64,000 nucleotides of DNA, taken from NCBI RefSeq assembly GCF_026016445.1, contig NZ_CP096147.1, positions 2,268,501 to 2,332,500 on the forward strand. Direction: 5' to 3'. Below the pieces are notes generated by a model, which was given only the letters and a program-made list of their open reading frames with translations, made no database searches and was not told the origin of the DNA. Positions within the stretch are counted from its first letter, which is position 1. Every line of letters begins with the position of its first letter. The DNA comes from Cognatishimia activa. GTDB lineage: Bacteria > Pseudomonadota > Alphaproteobacteria > Rhodobacterales > Rhodobacteraceae. Both the position numbers and the translations under genes were made by a program. Below, piece by piece: positions 9,142 through 17,867 of this stretch.

Positions 9142-10092
9142 ATGTCTGATCGCCTTCCCCCGTTAACAGCCCTGCGCGCCTTTGAGGCCGCGGCTCGCCA
9201 CCTCTCATTTGCCAAGGCTGCAGATGAGCTCAATGTGACGCCTGCCGCGCTCTCTTTTCAGATCAAATCGCTAGAGGAGCACTTGGGCCATCCCCTCTTC
9301 ACTCGGCTCAATCGGGCCGTTGAATTGACCGAGGCGGGACAGTCGCTGGCTCCGGGGACATCAGAAGGATTTGATGCGCTGGCAAATGCTTGGCGCACAG
9401 TGAAACGCACCGTGGTTGTGAACTCTCTCACAATCACAGCCGGCCCTGCCCTGACGGCCAAATGGCTCGCGCCCCGGATTTTCGATTTTGCTCGCGCCCA
9501 CCCCGATATCGAGCTGCGCTTTTCTGCAACGCTCAGAAATCTTGATTTCGACCATGACGATGTGGATGTCGCGTTTCGATTTGGACAAAAGGACTATCCT
9601 GATCTCTATAGCGTTCCGGTCAGACGGGAATGGATCACGCCAGTTATGACCCCTGAGATGGCAGAAGAGTTCGACACTCCGGAAAAGCTCATCAACGCAC
9701 CCCTCATATTTGATGATTCAATCAACTTCTTGAATCCCCGCTGCGACTGGCCAGCCTGGTTCAAAGCCATTGGATTAACGTACCCGTCGGACAAACGCGG
9801 CGCGCATTTTTCCAATGCAGATCACGCGATTGACGCAGCAGTTGCGGGCGTGGGGGTCGCCCTAGGTCGTCGGCCCATCATTATGAAAGACGTAATGGAA
9901 GGAAGGCTCGTCGCCCCGTTCAATATTGCACTAGAGATGGATGCACGGTTCCGTTTTCTCTGTCGCAAAGGCGCTGAATCCCGCCCAGATGTCGCGGCCT
10001 TGCGTGATTGGTTCGTTGCAGAAATCGAAAAAACCGCGCATTTCTCTGACGATTTCGAAATCATTCCTGTGACGGAGCTGGAAACCAAATGA
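9142..10092 (+). CDS. LysR-family transcriptional regulator, GcvA-like
   Basis: This 316-residue protein has the N-terminal winged helix-turn-helix (PPLTALRAFEAAARHLSFAK, then AADELNVTPAALSFQIKSLE) diagnostic of the GcvA subgroup. A periplasmic-binding-like effector domain runs from about residue 90 to 300. Its stop overlaps the start of the downstream DMT exporter as ATGA, so it probably controls or is co-controlled with that transporter. The effector is unknown. The region between it and the divergent small gene is the likely promoter and autoregulatory site. Confidence 0.9.
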   Translation: MSDRLPPLTALRAFEAAARHLSFAKAADELNVTPAALSFQIKSLEEHLGHPLFTRLNRAVELTEAGQSLAPGTSEGFDALANAWRTVKRTVVVNSLTITAGPALTAKWLAPRIFDFARAHPDIELRFSATLRNLDFDHDDVDVAFRFGQKDYPDLYSVPVRREWITPVMTPEMAEEFDTPEKLINAPLIFDDSINFLNPRCDWPAWFKAIGLTYPSDKRGAHFSNADHAIDAAVAGVGVALGRRPIIMKDVMEGRLVAPFNIALEMDARFRFLCRKGAESRPDVAALRDWFVAEIEKTAHFSDDFEIIPVTELETK

Positions 10093-10958
10093 CGACCAAG
10101 CGTGCGACGATGATTGGCTTTGTGGCCGTTATCCTTTGGTCCTTCCTTGCGCTCTTCACTGTCGGCACCGCTCCAATGCCGCCTTTGTTGCTGAATGCCA
10201 TCTGCTTTGCGATTGGCGGATCACTGGGCCTGGCCTGGATCGCCAAAAGCGGAGGGTTTCGCCAATTGAAATCAGTTCCCTTGTGGGTTTTTGGATTTGG
10301 CACCATTGGCCTGTTTGGCTACCACATCCTTTATTTTAGCGCGCTTCGCCTGGCGCCTGCCGCTGAAGCAGGGCTGATTGCCTATCTATGGCCTCTTTTG
10401 ATTGTGCTCTTTTCCGGCTTACTGCCCGGCGAGCAGTTAAAACGAGCGCATATACTGGGCGCCGTGGTGGCATTTGCGGGCGCAGCCATGATTGTTCAAA
10501 GTGGAGGTTCTGGGTTTCAGATTGAAGCCCTCCCCGGTTATGCACTGGCATTTTGTTGCGCTCTCTTTTGGTCGGGGTACTCTGTCCTGTCCCGCAAGCT
10601 CGGTGATGTTCCAACCGCCGCTGTCGCGGTGTTCTGCGTGACAACGGCTTTTCTGTCGCTTGCCCTGCATCTAGCGCTGGAAGAGCCTCAGTGGCCTTCC
10701 TCCGCCTTAGGCTGGGCGTCAGTTCTCGCACTTGGCCTTGGTCCGGTTGGGCTGGCATTCTTTGTTTGGGACATCGGCGTCAAAAAAGGAGACATCCAGT
10801 TGCTTGGCACCAGCTCCTACGCGGCCCCCTTGTTATCGACGCTCATATTAGTGGTGGCTGGTGTTGCCACAGCCAGCTGGGTCTTGGCCCTGTCAGCGCT
10901 GCTGATCACAGTCGGCGCTATGATTGCAGCACGTGCGAGCGTGTCTTCTGATACTTAG
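10089..10958 (+). CDS. DMT-family transporter (EamA domains)
   Basis: This 289-residue protein has ten predicted membrane helices in two EamA repeats, about residues 5-135 and 145-280. The second repeat starts GYALAFCCALFWSGYSVLSR. The pattern resembles exporters of the YddG/RhaT type, which move amino acids or other small metabolites out of the cell, but the substrate cannot be set from sequence. The ATG overlaps the LysR stop (ATGA), so the two are translationally coupled. It converges with the leftward DUF465 gene. Confidence 0.88.
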   Translation: MTTKRATMIGFVAVILWSFLALFTVGTAPMPPLLLNAICFAIGGSLGLAWIAKSGGFRQLKSVPLWVFGFGTIGLFGYHILYFSALRLAPAAEAGLIAYLWPLLIVLFSGLLPGEQLKRAHILGAVVAFAGAAMIVQSGGSGFQIEALPGYALAFCCALFWSGYSVLSRKLGDVPTAAVAVFCVTTAFLSLALHLALEEPQWPSSALGWASVLALGLGPVGLAFFVWDIGVKKGDIQLLGTSSYAAPLLSTLILVVAGVATASWVLALSALLITVGAMIAARASVSSDT

Positions 10959-10965
10959 GCAAAAT

Positions 10966-10991
10966 AAAACCCCGCTTCCGAAGAAACGGGG
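10966..10991 (-). terminator. intrinsic terminator, leftward
   Basis: CCCCG (10970-10974) pairs with CGGGG (10987-10991). On the minus strand the stem is followed by TTTTATTTT, so it best serves the leftward DUF465 gene. On the plus strand, after the DMT gene, there is no T-run. Confidence 0.75.
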
Positions 10992-11015
10992 CCTCGTCTA
11001 AAGGGTGAATTGTCG

Positions 11016-11180
11016 TCAAGCAGACAGTCTGGTGATCTCTTCTTTGATTTTCAGCTTCTGCTTCTTCATCTCAGCAATCTCAAGGTCACTGGACCCTGGT
11101 GCGCGCTGTTCTTGTTCGACAAGTTTTGAGAGGCTCTCGTGTTTCCGTTTAAGTTCTTCCAAATGTGAGCTCACGCTCAT
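11016..11180 (-). CDS. YdcH/DUF465 family small coiled-coil protein
   Basis: The ATG at 11180 follows GGAGG with a seven-base spacer and gives 54 residues. It begins MSVSSHLEELKRKHESLSKL and ends with the charged helix DLEIAEMKKQKLKIKEEITRL. The heptad pattern and the pairing of LKRKHESL with KKQKLKIKEEI are characteristic of DUF465 (YdcH), a family of short antiparallel coiled coils of unknown role. A terminator follows on the same strand. The 197 bp upstream to the methyltransferase gene contain no other gene and should hold its promoter. Confidence 0.88.
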   Translation of the reverse strand: MSVSSHLEELKRKHESLSKLVEQEQRAPGSSDLEIAEMKKQKLKIKEEITRLSA

Positions 11181-11377
11181 GTGGCATCCTCCTCTCTAAA
11201 TGGGTTTCTATTAGCAGAGACAGTCGACCACAAAAATCTGTGCCTGTCACGCTGCGGGCGCATCATTTTCACCCCAAATTTCGGTCAAAGATGTTGAAAA
11301 TTGGCGCACAATTATTGCGCAATCAGGAATTCTCTAGCAATTTAATAAGGTTAGAGACCTTCCCGCCATGCGCGAAA

Positions 11378-12133
11378 TTATGCCGGAAATTTCAAGGCTG
11401 CGCCGTCTCTGAGCACTGATTTTATTTCTGGCGTGTAATCTTCTGCATCTTTTACGTGCAAGGCCCCCATATGCAGCTGAATTGGCGCGTGCAATCTCAA
11501 GGGTGCGCGCCCGGAATGCCGCGCCCGAACGAGGATCAAATTGGCGTCCCGACCTGACCGGGGAATGAACGGCTGAACCTGGATCGAGCCCAATGAAGTT
11601 GGGATGCATGCAAGAAGATCCGCCAGCCTCTCAGCGCGATGAATAAACGTCACATAGCCTTTGGGCGCGACCCGTTTGGCCGCAACAGACAGCCAAACTG
11701 AAAGAGGTGTGTCCTCTCCCATGGCCCTCTCGCGCCCGGCATCTGTCGCGGAATGACCTGTGCTGCGGTCAAAGTAGGGCGGATTGGCAATCACATGGTC
11801 AAAACGCTGCTGTTTCAGATCCCCGGGAAGGTTGGAAAGGTCTGCGTCAATGACGTCAAATGCAGCGGCATTTAGCTCCGCATTTTCGCGAGCGAGCGCT
11901 GCATAATCAGACTGTATTTCAACACCTGACAAAGACAAACTGGGCACCCTTGCGGCGAGGCAGAGTGCCGCAGTCCCAACCCCGGTGCCAAGCTCCAGAA
12001 TAGATTGCCCAGATTTGGCAGGAATTGAGGCTGCCAATAGCACCGGATCCACCCCCGCGCGATAGCCGGAAACGGGCTGGCGGATGCGGACCTTGCCGCC
12101 AAGGTATTCATTTTCGGTGATTTTTTGGCTCAC
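11378..12133 (-). CDS. class I SAM methyltransferase, TrmN6/YfiC-like
   Basis: This 251-residue enzyme has the SAM-binding motif ILELGTGVGTAALCLA near residue 45, an acidic ribose-binding strand ending SGVEIQ, and the NPPY catalytic motif (IANPPYFDRS) near residue 115. NPPY marks N6-adenine or similar amino-methyltransferases. The N-terminus QPVSGYRAGVDPVLLAA is typical of the tRNA1(Val) A37-N6 methyltransferase group. The target RNA is inferred from family only. Its ATG overlaps the stop of the DUF2007 gene (ATGA), so the two are co-translated. Confidence 0.88.
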   Translation of the reverse strand: MSQKITENEYLGGKVRIRQPVSGYRAGVDPVLLAASIPAKSGQSILELGTGVGTAALCLAARVPSLSLSGVEIQSDYAALARENAELNAAAFDVIDADLSNLPGDLKQQRFDHVIANPPYFDRSTGHSATDAGRERAMGEDTPLSVWLSVAAKRVAPKGYVTFIHRAERLADLLACIPTSLGSIQVQPFIPRSGRDANLILVRARHSGRAPLRLHAPIQLHMGALHVKDAEDYTPEIKSVLRDGAALKFPA

Positions 12134-12348
12134 GGGCGCCCCAGGGGAATGTCGTTGTCCTTCATAACCCGCTCAGCCTGTATCAGACGATCCTCGTGTA
12201 CCAATATACGACGTGGAAAGATGCCAATTCCACCTTCCAGCACGCTCATATTTACGTCCATTTCAAAGCAGTCTATACCCTCCCCTCGAAGGAGTGCCAT
12301 GGCAAAGGCGATGATCGTCGGGTCGGTGGTACGTAAGAGTTCCTTCAT
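12130..12348 (-). CDS. DUF2007 (putative signal-transducing protein) domain protein
   Basis: It encodes 72 residues beginning MKELLRTTDPTIIAFAMALL and containing GEGIDCFEMDVNMSVLEGGIG, the pattern of DUF2007 proteins, which resemble PII-like ferredoxin folds and often have unknown roles. No good ribosome binding site is seen before the ATG at 12348. The frame is open further upstream, but only this start fits the family. It is divergent from the polyprenyl synthase, with 55 bp between the starts, and its stop overlaps the methyltransferase ATG. Confidence 0.8.
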   Translation of the reverse strand: MKELLRTTDPTIIAFAMALLRGEGIDCFEMDVNMSVLEGGIGIFPRRILVHEDRLIQAERVMKDNDIPLGRP

Positions 12349-12403
12349 AATGGGGATGTAAGGGCAAGGGTCGCCTGTTGTCGAGCCTTGTGACGGGAGT
12401 GTG

Positions 12404-13405
12404 ATGGGTCTGGACCACGCAGCAACTAAACCGCACGAGGCGCTGAGCGCGCTTTTGACCGATGAAATGCAGGCGGTGAACGATCTGATTACAGACCGTA
12501 TGGCCAGCAAACACGCACCTCGTATTCCTGAGGTGACAGCCCACCTCGTGGGCGCTGGTGGCAAACGCCTCCGTCCTATGCTGACCTTGGCGGCTGCCAA
12601 GCTTTGTGGCTATGACGGACCGTATCACCTGCACCTCGCCGCAACTGTGGAATTCATTCATACAGCTACTTTGCTGCACGACGACGTTGTAGACGAAAGC
12701 GCTCAACGTCGTGGGCGCCCAACAGCGAACCTACTGTGGGACAACAAAAGCTCTGTTCTGGTCGGTGACTACCTCTTTTCACGCTCTTTCCAACTGATGG
12801 TGGAAACGGGCTCCATGCGGGTTTTGGATATTTTGGCGAATGCGTCGGCTACCATTGCGGAAGGCGAAGTGCTTCAGCTGACCGCTGCACAGGATTTGCG
12901 CACGGACGAAAGCATCTATCTGCAAGTTGTGCGTGGTAAGACAGCGGCTTTGTTCTCAGCTGCAACTGAAGTTGGCGGCGTGATTGCAGCGGCCGATGAA
13001 ACACACGTTCAGGCACTTTATGACTACGGTGATGCGCTAGGGATATCATTCCAGATTGTGGATGACCTGCTGGATTATCAAGGCGACACGAAGGCGACCG
13101 GTAAAAACGTTGGCGATGATTTCCGTGAACGCAAGCTGACTCTGCCAGTGATCAAAGCCGTTGCAAAGGCAGATGCCGATGAACGCGCCTTCTGGGAACG
13201 CACCATCGAAAAGGGCAAACAGGACGATGGCGATCTTGAGCACGCATTAGAGCTGCTTCAGAAGCACGATGCGCTCGTGGATACCCGAAAAGATGCATTG
13301 GCCTGGGCGGAGAAAGCCAAGGCGGCGCTCGCCCCGCTCCCGGATCATCAGATCAAAGCGCTGCTCATTGACCTGGCCGACTACGTGGTGGCCCGCGTCA
13401 ACTAA
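12404..13405 (+). CDS. ispB: all-trans-polyprenyl diphosphate synthase (octa/decaprenyl)
   Basis: It builds the long isoprenoid tail of ubiquinone from IPP and a shorter allylic diphosphate. The 333-residue protein has both aspartate-rich motifs, DDVVD (93-97) and DDLLD (220-224), and the GGKRLRPML substrate-binding segment (52-60). Roseobacters usually make Q-10, so a decaprenyl product is likely, but chain length cannot be proved here. ATG 12404 is preferred to the adjacent GTG 12401 because GGGAG ends four bases before it rather than one. A terminator follows. ubiA in the same window uses its product. Confidence 0.93.
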   Translation: MGLDHAATKPHEALSALLTDEMQAVNDLITDRMASKHAPRIPEVTAHLVGAGGKRLRPMLTLAAAKLCGYDGPYHLHLAATVEFIHTATLLHDDVVDESAQRRGRPTANLLWDNKSSVLVGDYLFSRSFQLMVETGSMRVLDILANASATIAEGEVLQLTAAQDLRTDESIYLQVVRGKTAALFSAATEVGGVIAAADETHVQALYDYGDALGISFQIVDDLLDYQGDTKATGKNVGDDFRERKLTLPVIKAVAKADADERAFWERTIEKGKQDDGDLEHALELLQKHDALVDTRKDALAWAEKAKAALAPLPDHQIKALLIDLADYVVARVN

Positions 13406-13445
13406 AGGTCAGATCGAAGCCTATTGGCTGTGACATGCATGAAAG

Positions 13446-13469
13446 CGCCCTCTGGAGAGGGCGTTTTTT
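13446..13469 (+). terminator. intrinsic terminator after ispB
   Basis: CGCCCTCT (13446-13453) pairs with AGAGGGCG (13456-13463), then six T residues. It overlaps the stop codon of the convergent TPR gene by two bases. Confidence 0.85.
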
Positions 13470-15192
13470 ATTGCTCGTTTGCGACCTGAATTGGCGTGGC
13501 ACCCTCTTCTGCCAGAACAGCATCTAGCCCACGGTCAAGCTTTGCGCGAATACGATTAGGATCAGCCTCGGAGTTCTCTGGATCATCGATAAAGCTCAAG
13601 GCCCGCGCCCATTGGAATTGGGCCTCCGTTTCGCGCCCAACCGCCCAATAGACGTCTCCCAGGTGGTCATTCACCACAGGATCAACCGGCAAAAGCTCTG
13701 TTGCACGCTCCATATGCTCCACAGCGTCCTCAAAGCGCCCAAGGCGATAGAGCACCCACCCAAGGCTATCGACGATGTAGCCACTGTCAGGACGCGCGGC
13801 CACGGCACGTTCGATCATGCCCAGAGCCTCATCAAGCTTGATGCGCTTTTCTACCAAGGAGTAGCCGAGGTAGTTCAAAACTTGTGGCTGATCGGGGTTC
13901 AATTCCAAGGCCTGACGGAAATCCGCCTCGGCCTTGGACCAATTCCCCATGCGCTCATGGCAAATGCCCCGTGCATAGAAGGAAAACCACTGGCTTTCCT
14001 GAGGTGTATCAAACAGGGCAAGCGCCTCATCATAAGCCTTCGCCGCCTCATCAAATCGATCCTGCTGGCGTAGCGCATCTCCCAGTGAAGTGTGCACAAT
14101 TGGCAGATCGCTATGGGTGCGCGTCAGTTGCTGGAGCACTTCGATAGCCGCTTCGGCTTTGCCGCCGGCCCTCAGAGCTTCTGCGCGTCCCATCTCCGCA
14201 GCGTGAAAGCTAAAGTGCCCGGCAGGCACGCTTTTGTAGACTTCAGTTGCCAGATCATATTGTTCGACTTGTTCGAGCAGATCGGCACTGAGAAGCAGCG
14301 CATCAATGTGATCTTCCCGCAGGAACTGGGCGGTGCGCGTGTAAAGCAGTGTGTAGTCAGGTGATGCATCGTCCTGCAGCGCATCAGCAATGCTGAACAG
14401 CACCTCCGCCATGCCATCACGAGCCGATTTAACCTGTGTGAAGTCGAGCATTTCGTCATTCACGAGGCTCTGTCGCATCACGCGTAATTCTGGATCTAAG
14501 TTGGTTCCAAAAAGCGCATCTAGTACTTCAAGCGCATCTGCATTGCGTTCAAGTTGACTGAGAATTTCAATATGGGCCATCACGGCACGACGAGACAGCT
14601 GAACGTTGGCAGCGGTCTCTCCGCCGAAGATATCTTCTGCGCGTTCAAAATCCCCAACTGCTGCAAGGGCAAGCGCTTTGTGATAGAGGGCAAACCCCGC
14701 AAGACCGCGCTCTTCACCGACTTTGTCAAAGGCCGCCAATGCATTACTGATCTGTCCAGCGCCATATTCAGCCCAAGCGATCAAAAGACCATCCGCCAAA
14801 GGACCAATGCCCTGATCACCCTTAAGGCGCTTGATCAAAGTAGGAAAATCTTTCTGGTCGATCAGGTCCGCAATGAGAACCATGTTGCCGATCTGGCTAT
14901 TCACAGAATTGCTGTCGAGCACACGCGCCGGCGGCACTGCCTTCGTTACATTGCCAAGCGCAAGATGCGCGAGAACCAGATTTTCCAAAAGGAAGACATC
15001 CCCAGGATTGCGCGCCAAAAGCTGCGTGTAATACTGCGACGCGGCAGCGTAATCGCTTGAAAACGTCGCTGAGCGTGCAGCGAGGTAAGCCCCGGCGTTT
15101 GTGTCAGCTTGGATAGGAACGGACGTCGTGCCCAAAAGCAAAGTGGCTGCTAGCAGTCGCAGAGTTTTTCTAGGCACATTCGGCTCCTTCAT
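13468..15192 (-). CDS. secreted TPR-repeat protein
   Basis: This 574-residue protein starts with a signal peptide (MKEPNVPRKTLRLLAATLLLG, cleavage near SVPIQA). The rest is a run of tetratricopeptide repeats. The clearest lie between residues 390 and 520, with ALELNPDQPQVLNYLGY, AVAARPDSGYIVDSLGW and ATELLPVDPVVNDHLGD. TPR arrays mediate protein-protein contact. A periplasmic scaffold role, for example in envelope assembly, is inferred only. The gene stands alone, with a terminator-bearing 204-bp gap separating it from ETF-QO upstream, and it converges with ispB. Confidence 0.85.
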   Translation of the reverse strand: MKEPNVPRKTLRLLAATLLLGTTSVPIQADTNAGAYLAARSATFSSDYAAASQYYTQLLARNPGDVFLLENLVLAHLALGNVTKAVPPARVLDSNSVNSQIGNMVLIADLIDQKDFPTLIKRLKGDQGIGPLADGLLIAWAEYGAGQISNALAAFDKVGEERGLAGFALYHKALALAAVGDFERAEDIFGGETAANVQLSRRAVMAHIEILSQLERNADALEVLDALFGTNLDPELRVMRQSLVNDEMLDFTQVKSARDGMAEVLFSIADALQDDASPDYTLLYTRTAQFLREDHIDALLLSADLLEQVEQYDLATEVYKSVPAGHFSFHAAEMGRAEALRAGGKAEAAIEVLQQLTRTHSDLPIVHTSLGDALRQQDRFDEAAKAYDEALALFDTPQESQWFSFYARGICHERMGNWSKAEADFRQALELNPDQPQVLNYLGYSLVEKRIKLDEALGMIERAVAARPDSGYIVDSLGWVLYRLGRFEDAVEHMERATELLPVDPVVNDHLGDVYWAVGRETEAQFQWARALSFIDDPENSEADPNRIRAKLDRGLDAVLAEEGATPIQVANEQ

Positions 15193-15350
15193 TTGCGCGT
15201 TACGGCGAGACTAGTCGCCTCAGTGGGGCGAGGCAATGCCGCTTCTTCAAAGCCAATTGCTAACGCGCAGAATCGCCGATTATCACATAACTTTTTCTTG
15301 AGTTGATCAATCGATCCTACGCAAATGCACCTCACACGTCTGTGAAATGC

Positions 15351-15380
15351 AAAAACGCCCGCTAAAAAGCGGGCGTTTTC
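15351..15380 (-). terminator. intrinsic terminator after ETF-QO (bidirectional)
   Basis: A perfect 12-bp stem (AAAACGCCCGCT at 15352-15363, AGCGGGCGTTTT at 15368-15379) with an AAAA loop is flanked by T-runs on both strands. It lies 17 bp downstream of the ETF-QO stop. Confidence 0.88.
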
Positions 15381-15396
15381 GAAAGATATTGTCGGA

Positions 15397-17049
15397 TTAC
15401 ATGTTCGGGTAGTTAGGCCCGTCACCGCCCTGCGGGGTGACCCAGTTGATGTTTTGCGCCGGGTCTTTGATGTCGCAGGTTTTGCAATGAACACAGTTTT
15501 GGAAATTCACCACGAACTCTGGCTTGCCCTCTTTCTCGACGATCTCGTAAACGCCTGCCGGACAGTAACGCTGCGCAGGTTCGTCATACATTGGCAGGTT
15601 ATCAGAGATCGGCTTCATCGGATCAGCCAAACGCAGGTGACAAGGCTGGCTTTCCTCGTGGTTTGTCATCGCGAAGCTGACGTTGGTCAGGCGATCAAAT
15701 GACAGCGTGCCATCCGGTTTTGGATAGTCAATTGGCTTGTGAGCCGCTGCTGGCTCAGTCGCCGCCGCGTCGGTTTTGCCGTGGCTTAAGCTGCCAAACA
15801 GTGAGAACCCTTTGGTTATGGTCTGGAACCACATGTCAAAGCCACCCAGAACTAGTGAGGCAACCATGCCGAATTTCGACCACAGAGGTTTGACGTTGCG
15901 CACCTTCTTCAGGTCCTGACCAATGGCGCCTTTGCGGACTTCTTCTTCATAGTCGTGTAGCTCGTCGCCAGACCGGCCCGCCTGGATTGCCTTATAGGCC
16001 GCTTCCGCTGCCGCTTTACCAGAGAGCATCGCATTGTGGTTGCCCTTGATACGCGGCACGTTGACCATGCCAACGGAACAGCCCAGAAGCGCGACACCAG
16101 ATGCAACCATCTTTGGCATAGACTGGTAGCCGCCTTCAGAAATCGCACGTGCACCATAAGCCACGCGTTTGCCGCCTTTCAGCAGTTCCGCCACCATTGG
16201 GTGGTGCTTAAAACGCTGGAATTCCATGTAAGGGAAAAGATGCGGGTTTTTGTAGTTCAGGTGAACTACGAAACCGACGTACACCTGGTTGTTCTCAAGG
16301 TGATAGATGAAAGACCCACCGCCCGCGTTGGAGCCCAAAGGCCAACCCATGGTGTGGGTCACAGTGCCTTCTTTGTGCTTGGCCGGGTCAATTTCCCAGA
16401 TCTCTTTCATACCAATGCCGAACTTCTGAGGCTCTTTACCATCAGAGAGGTCGTATTTCTCGATCACCTCTTTCGCGAGGGAACCACGCACACCTTCTGA
16501 CAGGAAGACGTATTTACCATGCAGTTCCATTCCAGGCTCTGTGCCAGGTCCATATGAACCATCGGCTTCCAGACCAAAGACGCCGGCAACCACGCCTTTG
16601 ACTTCGCCGTTTTCACCGTAGACCAGCTCGGAACATGCCATACCCGGGAAGATCTCGACACCCAGTTCTTCGGCTTGCTCAGCCATCCAACGGCAGACGT
16701 TACCCATGGAAACGATATAGTTGCCATGGTTGTTCATCAGCGGCGGCATTGGGAAGTTTGGAATACGGATTTGACCCGCTTCACCCAAAGCGAAGAAATT
16801 GTCTTCTTTCACCGGCACGTTCAACGGCGCGCCCTTTTCTTTCCAATCTGGGATCAGCGCGTCCAGGCCAGACGGATCAAGCACCGCACCCGAGAGAATG
16901 TGGGCACCGACTTCAGAGCCTTTTTCCAACACGACAACATTCAGGTCCGCATCCAATTGCTTCAGACGGATTGCAGCAGACAAGCCTGCAGGGCCTGCAC
17001 CGACAATAACGACGTCATATTCCATTGCTTCGCGTTCGATCTCGGCCAT
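15397..17049 (-). CDS. electron transfer flavoprotein-ubiquinone oxidoreductase
   Basis: It moves electrons from ETF to ubiquinone, linking acyl-CoA and amino-acid dehydrogenases to the respiratory chain at the inner membrane. The protein is 550 residues. The FAD site is VVIVGAGPAGLSAAI (about 13-27). The C-terminal ferredoxin-like 4Fe-4S site has cysteines in RYCPAGVYE and NCVHCKTCDIKDP. The ATG at 17049 follows AAGGAAGGAAG, and an in-frame start 45 bp upstream adds an unrelated leader. An acyl-CoA dehydrogenase that could feed it lies at 24802-26514. Confidence 0.95.
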   Translation of the reverse strand: MAEIEREAMEYDVVIVGAGPAGLSAAIRLKQLDADLNVVVLEKGSEVGAHILSGAVLDPSGLDALIPDWKEKGAPLNVPVKEDNFFALGEAGQIRIPNFPMPPLMNNHGNYIVSMGNVCRWMAEQAEELGVEIFPGMACSELVYGENGEVKGVVAGVFGLEADGSYGPGTEPGMELHGKYVFLSEGVRGSLAKEVIEKYDLSDGKEPQKFGIGMKEIWEIDPAKHKEGTVTHTMGWPLGSNAGGGSFIYHLENNQVYVGFVVHLNYKNPHLFPYMEFQRFKHHPMVAELLKGGKRVAYGARAISEGGYQSMPKMVASGVALLGCSVGMVNVPRIKGNHNAMLSGKAAAEAAYKAIQAGRSGDELHDYEEEVRKGAIGQDLKKVRNVKPLWSKFGMVASLVLGGFDMWFQTITKGFSLFGSLSHGKTDAAATEPAAAHKPIDYPKPDGTLSFDRLTNVSFAMTNHEESQPCHLRLADPMKPISDNLPMYDEPAQRYCPAGVYEIVEKEGKPEFVVNFQNCVHCKTCDIKDPAQNINWVTPQGGDGPNYPNM

Positions 17050-17189
17050 CGTGGCTTCCTTCCTTAGGGGGCTTCCGGCTGGCGTCCGGGACATATTCTT
17101 TCGCGATTGCTATCCTTTTCCCTCTGGAACCGTCAATGCGAACGCGACGCAAAAATAAGTGTAAACGCCACGTTATCTGCCAAATGCTT

Positions 17190-17218
17190 AAAAAGCCGCA
17201 GGCAAAACCGCAGCCTGC
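17190..17218 (-). terminator. terminator-like hairpin in the ETF-QO leader region
   Basis: On the minus strand GCAGGC (17218-17213) pairs with GCCTGC (17203-17198), then GGC and TTTTT. There is no gene to its right on this strand, because greA is rightward. It lies about 140 nt before the ETF-QO start. It could attenuate an ETF-QO leader or end a small RNA. The rest of the 327-bp divergent region 17050-17376 holds no gene I can support. Confidence 0.4.
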
Positions 17219-17376
17219 TTATGATTGGAGACGGATCGGGTCATAAAACGAAGCAATAATTTGCCACGTCGAAGCTTTTCCTTGCATTCACATTCCTGTT
17301 TGGGTCAGGTATTTCAGCCGTTAAGCACGCAGCGCCAATGAGCGACGCTGTAAGATAAGAATTTGGGGAAAGAAAA

Positions 17377-17847
17377 ATGGATAAGATCCCGATGACTCGC
17401 GTGGGGTTCACCACGCTCGAGGCAGAGTTGAAAACACTGAAATCCGAGGAACGACCAGCCATCATTCAAGCGATTGCTGAAGCGCGTGAATTGGGGGATC
17501 TGAAAGAAAACGCAGAATATCATTCTGCGCGGGAAAAACAGGGTTTCATTGAAGGGCGGATCAAAGAGCTTGAAGGCATTCTGTCTTTGGCTGATGTGAT
17601 CGACCCGACCAGCCTCAGCGGCGCAGTGAAATTCGGCGCGACAGTTACAGTTGCCGATGAAGACACAGACGAAGAAAAGACCTGGCAGATCGTTGGCGAA
17701 TACGAAGCCAATGTCGAAAATGGCCTATTGAACATTAAATCTCCCATCGCACGTGCTTTGATTGGTAAAGAAGAAGGCGACAGTGTTGATGTACGCACCC
17801 CGGGTGGCACGAAAAGCTACGAAATCGTTACGATAGCTTACGTGTAA
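17377..17847 (+). CDS. greA: transcription elongation factor GreA
   Basis: GreA binds the RNA polymerase secondary channel and stimulates cleavage of backtracked transcripts. The 156-residue protein has the N-terminal antiparallel coiled coil with the acidic tip region in [16 protein letters not shown] near residues 40-55, and the C-terminal FKBP-like domain with [24 protein letters not shown] precedes the ATG. The next gene, a membrane protein, begins 20 bp after the stop and may be cotranscribed. Confidence 0.97.
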   Translation: MDKIPMTRVGFTTLEAELKTLKSEERPAIIQAIAEARELGDLKENAEYHSAREKQGFIEGRIKELEGILSLADVIDPTSLSGAVKFGATVTVADEDTDEEKTWQIVGEYEANVENGLLNIKSPIARALIGKEEGDSVDVRTPGGTKSYEIVTIAYV

Positions 17848-17867
17848 TCCGGTTTGCGGAGGTAATG

